A stretch of 64,000 nucleotides of DNA from NCBI GenBank assembly GCA_002633005.1, contig NMRA01000029.1:1469796-1533795 (forward strand). Direction: 5' to 3'. Below, in pieces: positions 25,501 through 39,400 of the stretch. The notes beneath the pieces were generated by a model, which had not been told where the DNA came from, made no database searches, and saw nothing but the letters and a program-made list of their open reading frames with translations. The stretch's first letter is position 1; the number at the start of each line of letters is the position of its first letter. Position numbers and translations under genes: made by a program. The DNA comes from Phoronis australis (taxonomy: Eukaryota; Phoronida; Phoronidae).

Positions 25501-28500
25501 AACAATTGCAGTCACGTTGGTATTAAAGCAACATGACAATGTTGTGATATGCCATTGTTTGGAAATAAGTTAAGTCATTTTATGAAGCATGTCGCGAAAG
25601 CTCAGTCATTGTGCGAATTGATGTCACACGAGAAAGAGAAGAAACTTAGGCACGTACCAGAGTGAGCGGCTCAATTTTCTCTAATAGAAGCCTATTCTCA
25701 GCCAACGAGTAGCGAGCATCTCCTGTAATTGCGTCAACGGGCCCCTTTTCTATCTGATGCTTCACTGACTTGAACATGATGAACAAGGACTGACCAGAGG
25801 ACCCCTAGAAGAGAACAGTTAGAAACATTCATAGTAGCCGCTACAACGTCATACATTTCCGAGTCCTGGGGCCCGTTTCTTGAAAACTGAATAAAAAAGA
25901 TATCAAGCCCGGTTTAAGCCTATTAACAGATATTACAAGAGCAATGAGGAGCGTTGAAATGCGCCCTCGAATGCATCACGAATGGTGTGCTTTTAGGGTT
26001 GTTTATTTGTATCGTTAAAATGGCTACTAGATATCGCAAATTACGTCGAATCCGTCTGAAAACCAAAAAATGTCATCGTTTCTTCAAAAGAAAGCCATTT
26101 ACCAACTTTAATTAAAATTCGCCGAGGAAAACGAAATTGCCACCAGGGGGCACAGTGTTCATCTGGATAAAATTCATCATCTTCTCTTGCTAACTTCAAA
26201 TAAATACACGTGCTAAATTTAATAAAGATCTTGCAGAGGGCTTAGCAGATACAGGCATGGCTGCAAAAAAAAAAAAAAAACCGCGACTAGGAGGCACCAA
26301 AGTAGTCGAAAACACCAGAAAATCATCGGCAACCGTCCCCTTCATAGAAAGTACATACATGCCAACCTTCACAATTATCGTTAGAGTGGTTTGGTTGACA
26401 AAGGGACAAATGCCACAAAACAGACTCAAAAACAACAAAAATGGCCACTAGGTGACGCAAAAAACCTTGAATCAATCCTAAGATGATAGGCTAGCGTCAC
26501 ATTACTAATGGATGTCTATGTGACAAATTTTATGGAAATCTGTTTAGTACCTTTGAAGAGACAGCGATAAACGTGAAAAACTAAAGTTGCCACTAGGGGG
26601 GCACACCGGTAGACCGATCCGTCCGAAAGTCGTCGTTGTCTGTTGTCAGCTTTATGTAATTAAAATACATTTTCTAAATTTGATAAAGATCCTGTAAAGC
26701 GTTTAGGAGATACAGCCATGGGCGCAAAAAACAAACAAAATTGCCACTAGGAGGCGCCAAAGTAGTCCAAGTTAAGTGTCTTCTTCATAGTAAGACCATA
26801 CATGCCAATTTTCAAAATCATCCTTAGAGTGGTTTGGTTGTTAGAGGGGCGGACTCCAAAAAATGACTCGAAAATAGTAAAAGTGTCCACTAGATGGCAC
26901 AAAATCCATCGAAGCAATTCGAAAACAGGAGGATAGCGTCAACTCATTAATAGATGCCTATGCACCAAATTTCATGAAAATCGGTACAAGACCTTTGAAG
27001 ATACAGAGGCAAACGTAAAAAACTAAAATTGCCACTAGGGGGCACAGTGGTATTCGGGTCGGTCAAAACTCGTCTCCCTCTGTCGTAGACCCCATGGGAA
27101 CACACCTGCCAAATTTCAGTACGATTCTGCACGGAGCTTAGGAGATACAGCCGCGGACGCAGGACGCCAGATGCCCGGACGCCCAGACGCCCAGACAGAG
27201 ATGACGGCAATATGCGACCACATATAAATATGTGAGCGCATAAAAATGACGTTCTCGTCTAGTTCTCTGAAAGGAAACATTGCTTTGTAAATCTTGGCAA
27301 CCCACAACTGTTTGGAGCAAAATTAAAAAAATCCTTACAAAGTCTTCGAAACGGGCAAGTGTGACCTACGATTTAGGTGACATACACGACAGCTGTAGTG
27401 AAAGACTACCCACCAAGAACCATAATATCCTATCTGTGACACAGAGAGTATGAGTTGAATCCAGCTTTTGTCAGTCAAGTGGGATACCAATGGCAGGTGG
27501 CAGAGCGATGCTTGTTTTAAATTATCGAAAACGTGGTTTAGTATCCTTTTAAGCCTTAAGATTTAAAAATGAAAAGACACGTTTCATAAACATAACTCGG
27601 ATTTTGGTAGTTGGTCTTAACTTATTCAAGATCGGTTTTAATTGACACAGGTGACTATACAAACTGCGGTTTCTCCTAATGTTGGGAATGCACAAAAAAC
27701 GAGGCAGTGTGTGAATCATGGTTTCAAGAATAATCTTGGTCTTGAAACTCTAAATTTTACTTACAACGTTTGAATACCATTAGTTCCTTGTTTACTTAAG
27801 AAGACCCTGGAATGCCACAATGTATAGTCTCTGTGGCCTTTGCGGTTCTTCGAATCGGAAGGTGACTATCTTGAATTTAATATTGTTTAGGAACATTAGA
27901 TTGTGACCGATATCAATGAAATTTATTCCTCAAAAGCTTACACTGATAATTGGTTTAAGTTTTGATCATTTAGACCAACCATCCAATCTAAAGCATACTC
28001 CGTAGCAGGCTAACGTTCTGTGTTAACTTAAACCAATTTTGGTCCTAAGAGTTGCCATGGACTAAGGTATTAAGTCCTTGAGTTGAGAGAGAGGGAGAGA
28101 TAGGGAGAGATAGAGCNTATAGAGAGGAACTCACCTCCATTATTCTATTCCTGCAGTCAGACAGTGTAAAGAACATGTCTCTGTCAACGGTGAGCAGAAT
28201 AAGACATGTATCACACTTGGGGTCAAGGTAGGAGACATGACCATGCAAGTAGCCACTGAAAATAGATTGGATCACTGTATAGTAAAAGGAATGTGTCGAG
28301 TGTGAACAACAAAAGTGACAGCAGAGAGGGGAGAGAGGGGAGAGAGGGGAGAGAGGGGAGTCAGAGATAGATTCATGAAACTGGCCCTATGACTGTAAAC
28401 CGCTGCGGAACAAATATTGTTGATATTTTCCACAACATACGATTTTCGATTAAAGAACCGGCAAAGTAGCGTAGACTCGTAGAATCATTGCTACGTGACT

Positions 28501-31500
28501 CCGTTGCAATTGTGAAATATTTTCCAGCCATATCAAGATCTTCACACTTAAACGTGGCCCAATTATACCCAAAATGCTGTAAACGAATCCCTATTAGGAT
28601 TTTCAAGATCAAGATTATTCTTGAAACGGTACTTCGCACGCCTCATTGCTTAGTCTTGCGCATATGGCGAAAGCATGCTTTTATGCTCCCCTTTGCCAGA
28701 CTTAATATTTGTCTTAGTTAAGACCGAAGACCAAAAACATACACTGTATTGACGAAAAAGTATTTTTGAATTGTCATCGTCGGTCTTAACGTAGCCCGAT
28801 TTTGGTCTTAACCTTAGACAAAATTTTGGTCTCCAGTCAAAAGCTTTCAGTCACAAACGGCGCCCTGGAACAAAAATGCGGTACATGCAACCGCCGGCAT
28901 CCAGTTAAACTGTTAAACCTTGGTTGTGTTTGATTATAATATTAACACCTACATTGTTCATTAGCTCTCATAATATATCTGTATGCATTCCCAACCCGGA
29001 TTGGGGTTACTTGTCATTTCATACGGAGACATACATGTAACAAATCAAAACTAAATGTATCTACATTCTTATCCTGACTCAATACATTTAACAAACTGTA
29101 TAGGAACATGCTGTAACTTGATTAAATATCACCGGTGTCTAATTTAGTCTGAAATGTGAGGTGCTTGAAGACAAATATTAGGAAATAATTTCGTTCTAAG
29201 TGAATCATATTATGAACAATGTAACATGAAATGCCGCTACGATCAGACTGTGTTTTAGTTATAGTATGTATATAAATCTTCTCCTACATTAGTATGTAAA
29301 TGGAGAACAGTTTCTTTAATTACTCCTAGAGCAGGTCGACATGTACTTAGATTTGCACGTCTCAGAAAAAGTCAGTTCAAGCTTCAATGAAGTATATTAT
29401 GTGACCGAGGTCCCAGGGGTTATTGTTGGTGTTGGTGTTGAACCGTCAAACTTGTTAAATACCCCACTTTTGAGTTCCAGATTTTTTGGCCTCTAACAGA
29501 CCAAGAAACCCCAAAACGTGACTTGTCAGTTGAATAGGTCTATATGTGACACGACAACTGAGAAGCAATTGATTTTTGATGTCGTCATAGTGAAGGCGAA
29601 TATCGTCACGAGCAGCAAACAAATACACCAAAATCGCTTGTTAGATGACTGATCTGATCGTCCACTGACCATTCTATTCTTCTGACTAGTCATTCAAACC
29701 ACGTGAAGTTGTCACACGGAACTATTCTTTCATACAGGAGAGACCTGTTTGAATCTACTAGCCAGTATGTCTGTTTTTCAAAAGATAGCAAAATCTCCTT
29801 TGTATATCGCAACACCTACCTGTATATACTCGTACATGCATATGGATAACCAATGAGTCAACATTTTCTCCACCACTGACTCCGTCCGTCGCAGTAAAAG
29901 TTTGGCGCGCTTCTCCTCAACACATCGTTCAATCAGCTCTCCCAATAGAGTCGTCAATATCTCTGTAGCGTACTCCATTTGATCCGCCAGAACAACCATC
30001 AAAAGTGAAGCGACATTAGCCTTGTCTCTGACCCCGAACGTTTTCTGATCTTCTAGCGTCCGTGTCAGTTTGAGGAGGAAGTGTTTGTTTAGAAGTATCT
30101 GACCAAACTGGTCCATTCCACGGTATTTGGTTTGGTCTTCATCCTAAAATTAATAAGGATTACAGATCATATGCACGTATAATCCTCTGAATCATTTATT
30201 GGATGGAGGATTGTAAGAACATGGCTGAAATTTCTAAGGGCAAGAAACCAAACGAGAACCGGGAGTATATTGTCTGCAAACAACGCTGTCACAGAAGCCG
30301 AAATCTGACTCCAGTATTGTGATCTAATTGTTTCTATCTGTACAGGAAGACGGTCTGGGAAAGGAGACACCACGTGAAAAGACAACTGGTGCAACGGGTT
30401 ATTGTAAGGCGTGAAGAAAAATCCAGAGAAATCTAAACCGTACAGGTGGGATGCCATGATACCTGGACAAGGTGGAAGACAGATAGCTCTAAGTTAACGT
30501 GGCCTGAAACAAGGAGAATTGAACTATTCAGGTTGGTGTACGACCTGTTACTAACACCGTCTTAGTTGTGCTATTGCTTCTGACAGAAAATGTAAAGTGA
30601 AATAACTGGAACATTGAGGTAGTTTTTCATACTGCATGACAGCGCCCTGACAACAGGTGGAGCCCTGACAACAGTGGACTAGGAATTGTGGAGAAGGCGG
30701 GGAAATAAACTTCCAAGCGACCTAGTGTGAGAAGCATTCCATTTGCTAGACTTGGTGAGGAAACGACGTTCGGCCCATTGCATAGGAAATCCCCCACCAG
30801 TGTTCTGAATGGTGAAGGAGATGAACGTAGGTATTGGAAGACGGCTGTTTTTCCCGACATTGTAACAGCGAATCTTCAACCAGACATCGTGCTTCGGACC
30901 AGTAGTCAGAATTAACTTGTGATGCTGGAACATACAGTCCCCAGGGGAGAGCCGATTGAGTCAACAATTGAAAGGAAGAAGACGAAAAATGCTGATTTGG
31001 AACAAACAACCCGAGCGAAGGATTCATCGGGATGTACTTTCTCTGTCGAGGTTGGCACAAGAGGTTACCTGGTCAATGGCTTCATCGACTACTGAGCATT
31101 ATCTATTGGGGGCATGGGTCGTTGTAACGTAGTAAGACGATTTAGTGAAGCGCCGAAGCGGGTATCTCGCTGGTTGTGGTGGTGACGAGAACATTCCAAC
31201 TGGAAGTCATCCTCTAGTGGGCAGTGTCTTGGCCAGTCACTGTAGACTTGCCACTAAGGGGCCGTGGCATGTTAAGGGATTGAAACGTCTGCCGACGGGT
31301 GTAGACCTGGCTGATATTATCAGAGGATTTTGCAAATCACATAATTCTGCTCAATGTAAGCATGTCTATTCAAAGCATCTCACTCATTCAAGTGTTCCTC
31401 TTCGAGGTAGGCATATAACACATTTTAGATAGAGGTCAATGCATGCAGGCTTTATAAAGGCACATAGTGTCTTCAAATCGGTAAAAGAACTAATCAAAAG

Positions 31501-33427
31501 TTGAGTTTGTGATGGAAGGCGGATAACATTTACTTCCCTATTCATTCTTATTGCCGGTGTTAAATTAGCCAATGACGAGTGTTAGTTTTGTCTTTCCATG
31601 TTTTGTGGTTGGTCAAAACTCACTGTCTACTTTGTTTTTATTTTACTCCGGGTATTTTTTTATTTCACCTTATGCAGAGCAGGGTGGTCCGAATTTCCAG
31701 GAAATAGTACTTTGTCAATGTATGTTTTGAAGTCGAGGAATGGAATTCCAGAAGTCACAAGGTCACTTGTCAAGTCGCTCATGTCTGTCTGGAGCTCTGC
31801 GAAGGCTGCAAGAAATATACATGTAAAACACTCTAAGCAAAAAGCATGTTCCAATTAAGATCACGGAACTAATTGCTTATATGATAAATTCATATGAAAA
31901 CTATAACTGGTCTAGCCATCAAGTCGTGCAGTTCTTTCCAATATATCGCTGAAATCGCCAAAACTTTTAGTTTCAAACTTTGTTAGAAATTCCATAATAA
32001 CCTGGAACGATAAGATTCTGATAAATCAATAACTTGTCAAAGGTAAACGTCTTTTGAGCGGGTTTCTTGGTACGAAAGTAGATGTAAGCAATATTTTGAT
32101 ACATTAATGCGCCTGTTCTTGCAAATTCGTCGCGTCTCAGGTAGCAGAATCGACCTCAGAATCAAATCAACACATACAGTCTAGAAAAGGTGAAATGCGC
32201 GCTTCTCTATCAAGACTAACTTGAACAAATCTCTATCACGCCTAGGACTGGCATCCTTACCCAGTCTGCATTCATCTCGGACATTACTCTCAAGTGTTTC
32301 CAGTTGTATCTGCATCTTCTTGTAGTTCCTCTGCTTCTTGTGGGATCTCCGTCGGAAAAACACGACGAGGATGACGATGACGATAAACGGAACTGCTAGA
32401 CTGACCACGATGCCGCCAATAGCGGCAGGACTTAGTCCATACGTGTAGTAACGAACTTTGCCAATAAAGAACTTCAGGTTTCCAACACGAACCTGTAAAC
32501 GCATTTAGAGATTAAAGTTGCTTTAAATCCACCTCGTGTCAAAAAAATAAACAAGATCCCGTGATTAAATCCCGATGAGATCTGTATTACTTCACAAAAA
32601 TGTTGTTTGGAATTAAAATGGAGATACCATAGCAGCGGTCAATAAGAAAGTACTGTATGAGCGACTGATATGTAAAATGGGGCTATTCGGAAAATCTACA
32701 ATAACTAGAGGGCGTACGTGTACTAGTGGTGATAGATTAACAGCCTCGATTTCGCGAGCCCTTTAAATACATGGTGAAACGGCTTGCAGCCGTGCCAACT
32801 AAATCTGAGATTGCGTAAAAAGGGTGTTTCTATGAGAGGAAGTAAGCACGACCTCATACAAAGGTAAGGTTTGTGATTATTTTAATGATTATTCCATGAT
32901 TATTCTACCGATGCCTGTTAACTGAGGCGCTCGCCGATGTCGACTTCGCGGCAGTCAGTCGCCAGCCAGAGTCTGGTTAATCTTTGTATGTTGTGATATG
33001 TGATACGATACTTGACGTAGCAATCGGGGTNNNNNNNNNNNNNNNNNNNNNNNNNNNNNNNNNNNNNNNNNNNNNNNNNNNNNNNNNNNNNNNNNNNNNN
33101 NNNNNNNNNNNNNNNNNNNNNNNNNNNNNNNNNNNNNNNNNNNNNNNNNNNNNNNNNNNNNNNNNNNNNNNNNNNNNNNNNNNNNNNNNNNNNNNNNNNN
33201 NNNNNNNNNNNNNNNNNNNNNNNNNNNNNNNNNNNNNNNNNNNNNNNNNNNNNNNNNNNNNNNNNNNNNNNNNNNNNNNNNNNNNNNNNNNNNNNNNNNN
33301 NNNNNNNNNNNNNNNNNNNNNNNNNNNNNNNNNNNNNNNNNNNNNNNNNNNNNNNNNNNNNNNNNNNNNNNNNNNNNNNNNNNNNNNNNNNNNNNNNNNN
33401 NNNNNNNNNNNNNNNNNNNNNNNNNNN

Positions 33428-33464
<37 letters not shown>

Positions 33465-36400
33465 TTTGAATTGTCATCGTCGGTCTTCACGTAGCCCGAT
33501 TTTGGTCTTAACCTCAGACAAAATTTTGGTCTGCAGTCAAAAACTTTCAGTCACAAATGGCGCCCTGGAACAAAAATGCGGTGCATGCAAACACCGGCAT
33601 CCAGTTAAACTGCTAAACCTTGGTTGTGTTTGATTATAATATTAACACCTACATTGTTCATTAGCACTCATAATATATCTGTATGCATTCCCAACCCGGA
33701 TTGGGGTTACTTGTCATTTCATACGGAGACATAAATGTAACAAATCAAAAATAAATATATCTACTTTCTTATCCTGACTCAATACATTTAACAAACTGTA
33801 TAGGAACATGTTGTAACTTGATTAAATATCACCGGTGTCTAATTTAGTCTGAAATGTGAGATGCTTGAAGACAAATATTAGGAAATAATTTCGTTCTAAG
33901 CGAATCATATTATGAACAATGTGACATGAAATGCCGCTAAGCTCACACTGTGTTTTAGTTATAGTATGTATATAAATCTTCTCCTACATTAGTATGTGAA
34001 TGGAGGACAGTTTCTTTAATTACTCCAAGAGCAGGTCGACATGTACTTAGATTTGCACTTCTCAGAAAAAATCAGTTCAAGCTTCAATGAAGTATATTAT
34101 GTGACCGAGGTCCCAGGGGTTATTGTTGGTGTTGTGTTGAACCGTCAAACTTGTTAAATACCCCACTTTTGAGTTCCAGATTTTCTGGCCTCTAACAGAT
34201 GAAGAAACCCCAAAATGCAACTTGTCAGTTGAATAGGTCTATATGTGACAAGACAACTGAGAAGCAATTGATTTTTGATGTCGTCATAGTGAAGGCGAAT
34301 ATCGTCCCGAACAGCAAACAAATACACCAAAATCGCTTGTTAGATGACTATGATCTGATCGTCCACTGACCATACTTTTCTTCTGACAAGTCATTCAAAT
34401 CACGTGAAGTTGTCACACGGAACTATTCTTTCATACATGAGAGACCTGTTTGAATCTACTAGCCAGTAACACGGGTTAAGTTTGTCTGTTTTTCAAAAGA
34501 TAACAAAATCTCCTTTGTATAACGCAACACCTACCTGCATATACTCGTACATGCATATGGATAACCAGTGAGTCAACATTTTCTCCACCACTGACTCCGT
34601 CCGCCGTAGTAACAGTTTGGCGCGCTTCTGCTCAACACATCGTTCAATCAGCTCTCCCAACAGAGTCGTCAAAATCTCTGTAGCGTACTCCATTTGATCC
34701 GCCAGAACAACCATCAAAAGTGAAGCGACATTAGCCTTGTCTCTGACACCGAACGTTTTCTGATCTTCTAGCGTCCGTGTCAGTTTGAGGAGGAAGTGTT
34801 TGTTTAGAAGTATCTGACCAAATTGGTCCATTCCACGGTATTTGGTTTGGTCTTCCTCCTAAAATTAATAAGGATTACAGATCATATGCAAGTGTAATCC
34901 TCTGAATCATTTATTGGATGGAGGATTGTAAGAACATGGCTGAAATTTCTACGGGCAGGAAACCAAACGAGAACCGGGAGTGTATTGTCTGCAAACAACG
35001 CAGTCACAGAAGCAAAAATCTGACAGCAGTATCGTGATCTAATTGTTTCTACCTGTACAGGAAGACGGTCTGGGAAAGGAGACACCACGTGAAAACACAA
35101 CTGGTGCAACGGGTTATTATAAGGCGTGAAGAAAAATCCAGAGAAATCAAAACCATACAGGTGGGATGCCATGATACCTGGACAAGGTGGAAGACAAGAA
35201 GAATTGAACTGTTCAGGTTGGTGTACGACCCGTTACTAACACCGTCTTAGTTGTGCTATTGCTTCTGACAGAGAATGTAAAGTGAAATAATTGGAACATT
35301 GAGGTAGTTTTTTCATACTGCATGACAGTGCCCTGACAACAGTTGACTAGGAATTTTGGAGAAGGCGGGGAAATAAGCTTCCTAGCGACCTAGTGTGAGA
35401 AGCATTCCATTTGTTAGACTTGGTGAGGAAACGACGTTCGGCCCATTGCATAGGAAATCCCCCACCAGTGTTCTGAATGGTGTAGGAGATGAACGTAGGT
35501 ATTGGAAGACGGCTGTTCTTCCCGACATTGTAACAGCGAATCTTCAACCAGACATCGTGCTTCGGACCAGTAGTCAGAATAAACTTGTGATGCTGGAACT
35601 TACAGTCCCCAGGGGAGAGCCGATTGAGACAACATTTGGAAGGAAAAAGACGAAAAATGCTGATTTGGAACAAGCAACCCGAGCAAAGAATTCATCGGGA
35701 TGGACTTTCTCTGTCGAGGTTGGCACAAGAGGTTACCTGGTCAATGGCTTCGTCGACTACTGAGCAATATCTATTGGGGGCATGGGCCGTTGTAACGCAG
35801 TAAGACGATTTAGTGAAGCGCCGAAGCGGGTATCTCACTGGTTGTGGTGGTGACGAGAACATTTCAACTGGAAGCCATCCTCTAGTGGGCAGTGTCTTGG
35901 CCAGTCACTGTAGACTCGCCACTAAGGAGCCGTGGCATGTTTAGGGATTGAAACGTCTGCCAACGGGGTGTAGACCTGGCTGATATCATCAGAGGATTTT
36001 GCAGATCACATAATTCTGCTTAATGTAAGCCTGTCTATTCAAAGCATCGCACTCATTCAAATGTTCTTCTTCGAGGTAGGCCTATAACTCATTTTCAGAT
36101 AGACGTCAATGCATGCAGGCTTTTTAAAGGCACATAGTGTCTTCATATCGGTAAAAGAACTTATCAAAAGTTGATTTTGTAATGGAAGGCGGATAACATT
36201 TACTTCTTTATTCATTCTTATTGCCGGTGTTAAAGTAGCCAATGACGAGTTTTGTCTTTCCACGTTTTGTGGTTGGTCCAAACGCACTGTCTACTTTGTT
36301 TTTATTTTACTCCAGGTAATTTTTGTACTTCACCTTGTGCAGAGAAGGGTGGTCCGAATTTCCAGGAAATAGTACTTTGTCAATGTATGTTTTGAAGTCG

Positions 36401-39400
36401 AGGAATGGAATTCCAGAAGTCACAAGGTCACTTGTCAAGTCACTCATGTCTGTCTGGAGCTCTGCGAAGGCTGCAAGAAATATGAAACACTCTAAGCAAC
36501 AAGCATGTTCCAATTAAAATCACGGAACTAATTGCTAATATGACAAATTCATATGAAAACTATAACTGGCCTCGCCATCAAGTCGTGCAATTCTTTCCAA
36601 TACATCGCTGAAATCACCAAAACTTTTGGTTTCAAACTTTGCCAGATATTCTATAATAACCTGGAATGATAAGATTCTGATCATTCAATAACTTGTCAAA
36701 GGTAAACGTCTTTTGAGCGAGTTTCTTGGTACGAAAGTAGATGTAAACAATATTTTGTAATATTACTGGGCCCGTTCTGACAAATTCATCGTGTCTCAGG
36801 CAGCAGAAATGCCCTTAGATTCACATCAACATACCCAGTCTAGAAAAAGTGAAATGCACGCTTTTCTGACTTGAACAAATCTCTATCACGCCTAGGTCAG
36901 ACATCCTTACCCAGTCTGCATTCATCTCGGACATTACTCTCTAGTGTCTCCAGTTGTATCTGCATCTTCTTGTAGTTCCTCTGCTCCTTGTGGGATTTCC
37001 GGTGACAGAACACGACGAGGATGACGATGATGATCAACGGAAGTGTTAGACCGACCACGATGCCGCCAATAGCTCCAGGACTAAGCCCATACGTGTAGTA
37101 ACGCACTTTGCCAACAAAGAACACCAGGTTTCCAACACGAACCTGTAAACGCATTTAGAGATTAAAGTTGCTTTAAGTCCACCTCGTGTCAAAAATAATA
37201 AACAAGATCCCGTGATCAAATCCCGATGAGATCTGCATTACTTCACAAAAAAGTTGTTTGGAATTAAAATGAAGTTACCATAGCAGCTGTCAATAAGAAA
37301 GTACTGTATGTGAGACCAATATGTAAAATTATCGACTCCGAAATGTTGGCCAGAGTTTAGTATTTCCTAATCGGTTCAAATGGCACAGTAGCTTTGAGTT
37401 TGGAACCCAAGAACTAATGAGGTGCCACTGAAGACTAGAACTCACTTTTAAATTGACCAACGAAGAACTGGAGATCACTTTTATGAAGATAATTTGTCTA
37501 GATGAGACCAAAATGTGTTCGGAAGGGTAGTGGATTTTAGAACCTTTAAAGAACAGTGATGAAAAATATTAAGATCTGTCATGAACTTCGAAAGGCCCCA
37601 ATGTACATATAATATGTTTACTGAAACGCGAAATTATTTTCATTATGTTCTATTCTAATTTGGTACGATCTTGAGATAAGTGTCTGTTATTTTGTTATCG
37701 AATATACTGCGATTGATGTGGACAAATGCGCAAACCTATTATGCACTGTCCGACCTAACATTCAAGGTATTGGGTCGTCAATCTGAATTCGAAATGTAAA
37801 GTTCTTTCTCCAAATGTCGAGTTTTACTCGAACTTGTAGCTCGAATTCATGGGTCGTCCAATGCAAATTTGCACTGCACAGTGAGTTGCTTTCCTAATCC
37901 ATAATATAATCGAGCAATGAAAAACACATAATTGTCTTGAGTTGGTATAAAAGGGGAAATATGTCGAAAATATTTTAGAGTTCGACTATGTATAAAAATA
38001 AAAGACCCCAGGTTCTGTCACCTACATTCTCCTTGTATTCGTTGGATATCAGGTCAGTTTTCTGGGACTACAGCCACCTCACGTTATCCAAGTGCAAAAC
38101 AAAAGTTTAAACATGTTGGTATCACGTAGAATAGGTTGATATAACCATGCAACATGTACTTAAAGACGGGTCCTTTTTCGTACCGTGACNAACTGAGCTG
38201 GTGGTCCTGGGGGTGGGGTCCATGATAAAATAAGGAAACTCACTCATCTAGAGAATTTTATTGGAAACAGCATAGCTTTGAAGGGAAACTGCTGTGAAAA
38301 AGTCACTATTGACTTCTGTGCATCACGTACCACACACCTCTTATTTTGGGAGCACTCCCACCCAGGACAATATGAATATGTGCTGCTAGCCTACCCGGCA
38401 TCGGGTGAGTTTCCAAAAAGAAACACTTAGTTCCACTCAACAAACCTGTTATTCAGTGGGGTAACTGGTGGGTACAACATCACCGAACAATGTTGATAGA
38501 AACTGATTGCTAAAACTTACCAAGTAATGTTGTGTAGTCTCCGAATGCCGGGAACTGCATAGTCATAGAACACACACGGGGCTTCAGCATCCACACACTT
38601 TTTGTCAGTTAATTGACCCTGTTGACCGCAATTGTCCACAAATATAGTAACCTTAGGTCTTTTGGGAATTTGTGGCCACCTGTCGAAGACTTGCACCACG
38701 GAAATTAGCAGTAATAAGGCTTAGCGCGACGACGTATTTTGATAAAAATTCCATCTTTTACCAGTTGTTTACATGCAGATAGCCACGCATGCGCAATTCA
38801 ATCACCACTAGTACAGCAGCGACACCCCGAGGAGAATTCTCCGAATAGCCCCATTATCGACACCGAAATATTGACCAGAATTTAGTATTTCCTAATCGGT
38901 CCAAATGGCACAGTGGCTTTGTGTTTGGAACCCAACAACTAATGAGGTGCCACTGAAGAATATAACTCACTTTTAAATTGACCAACAAAGAACTGGAAAT
39001 CACTTTTATGAAGATATTTTGTCTAGATGAGGCAAAATGTGTTTTGAAGGGTAGTGGATTTTAGCACCTTTAAAGAATAGTGATGAAAAATATTGAGATC
39101 TGTCATGAACTTGGAAAGGACCCAAGGGGTTGAGATGTACATTCATGTATAATATGTTTACTGAAACGCGAAATTATTCCCATTATGTTTCATTCTAATT
39201 TGGTACGATCTTGAGATAAGTGTCTGTTATTTTGTTATCGAATTTACTGCGATTGATGTGGACAAATGCGCAAACCTATTATGCACTGTCCGACCTACAT
39301 GTAACATTCAAGGTATTGGGTCGTCAATCTGAAATCGAAATGCAAAGTTCTTTCTCCAAATGTCGAGTTTTACTCGAACTTGTAGCTCGAATTCAGGCGT

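Larger units (their letters stand above)
28766..32678. repeat. 3.9-kb block, reference copy
   Basis: It repeats collinearly at 33,462-37,329, including introns, retroelement remnant and three plexin exons, with scattered substitutions and small indels. Its right edge (tgtaaaat) abuts the inverted-repeat element starting at 32,679. Confidence 0.9.
33462..37329. repeat. 3.9-kb block, second copy (probable other haplotype)
   Basis: Collinear with 28,766-32,678. It runs straight on into 37,330-38,189, which is itself a copy of 38,853-39,737. Together they look like one contig of the alternate allele lacking the transposon. Confidence 0.85.

Noticed and set aside
26015-27240. CRISPR-like regularly spaced repeats
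   Set aside because: Units are about 148 bp, diverged throughout and inside a eukaryotic intron; they lack short identical repeats with unique spacers.
30167-30457. 96-codon minus-strand frame repeated at 34,882-35,172
   Set aside because: It lies in the intron between plexin exons 18 and 19, whose junction is already continuous. Conservation between copies reflects the block duplication, not selection.
32918-33490. Long frames with Ser-Leu or Arg-Glu repeats
   Set aside because: They are made of N plus the GA microsatellite.
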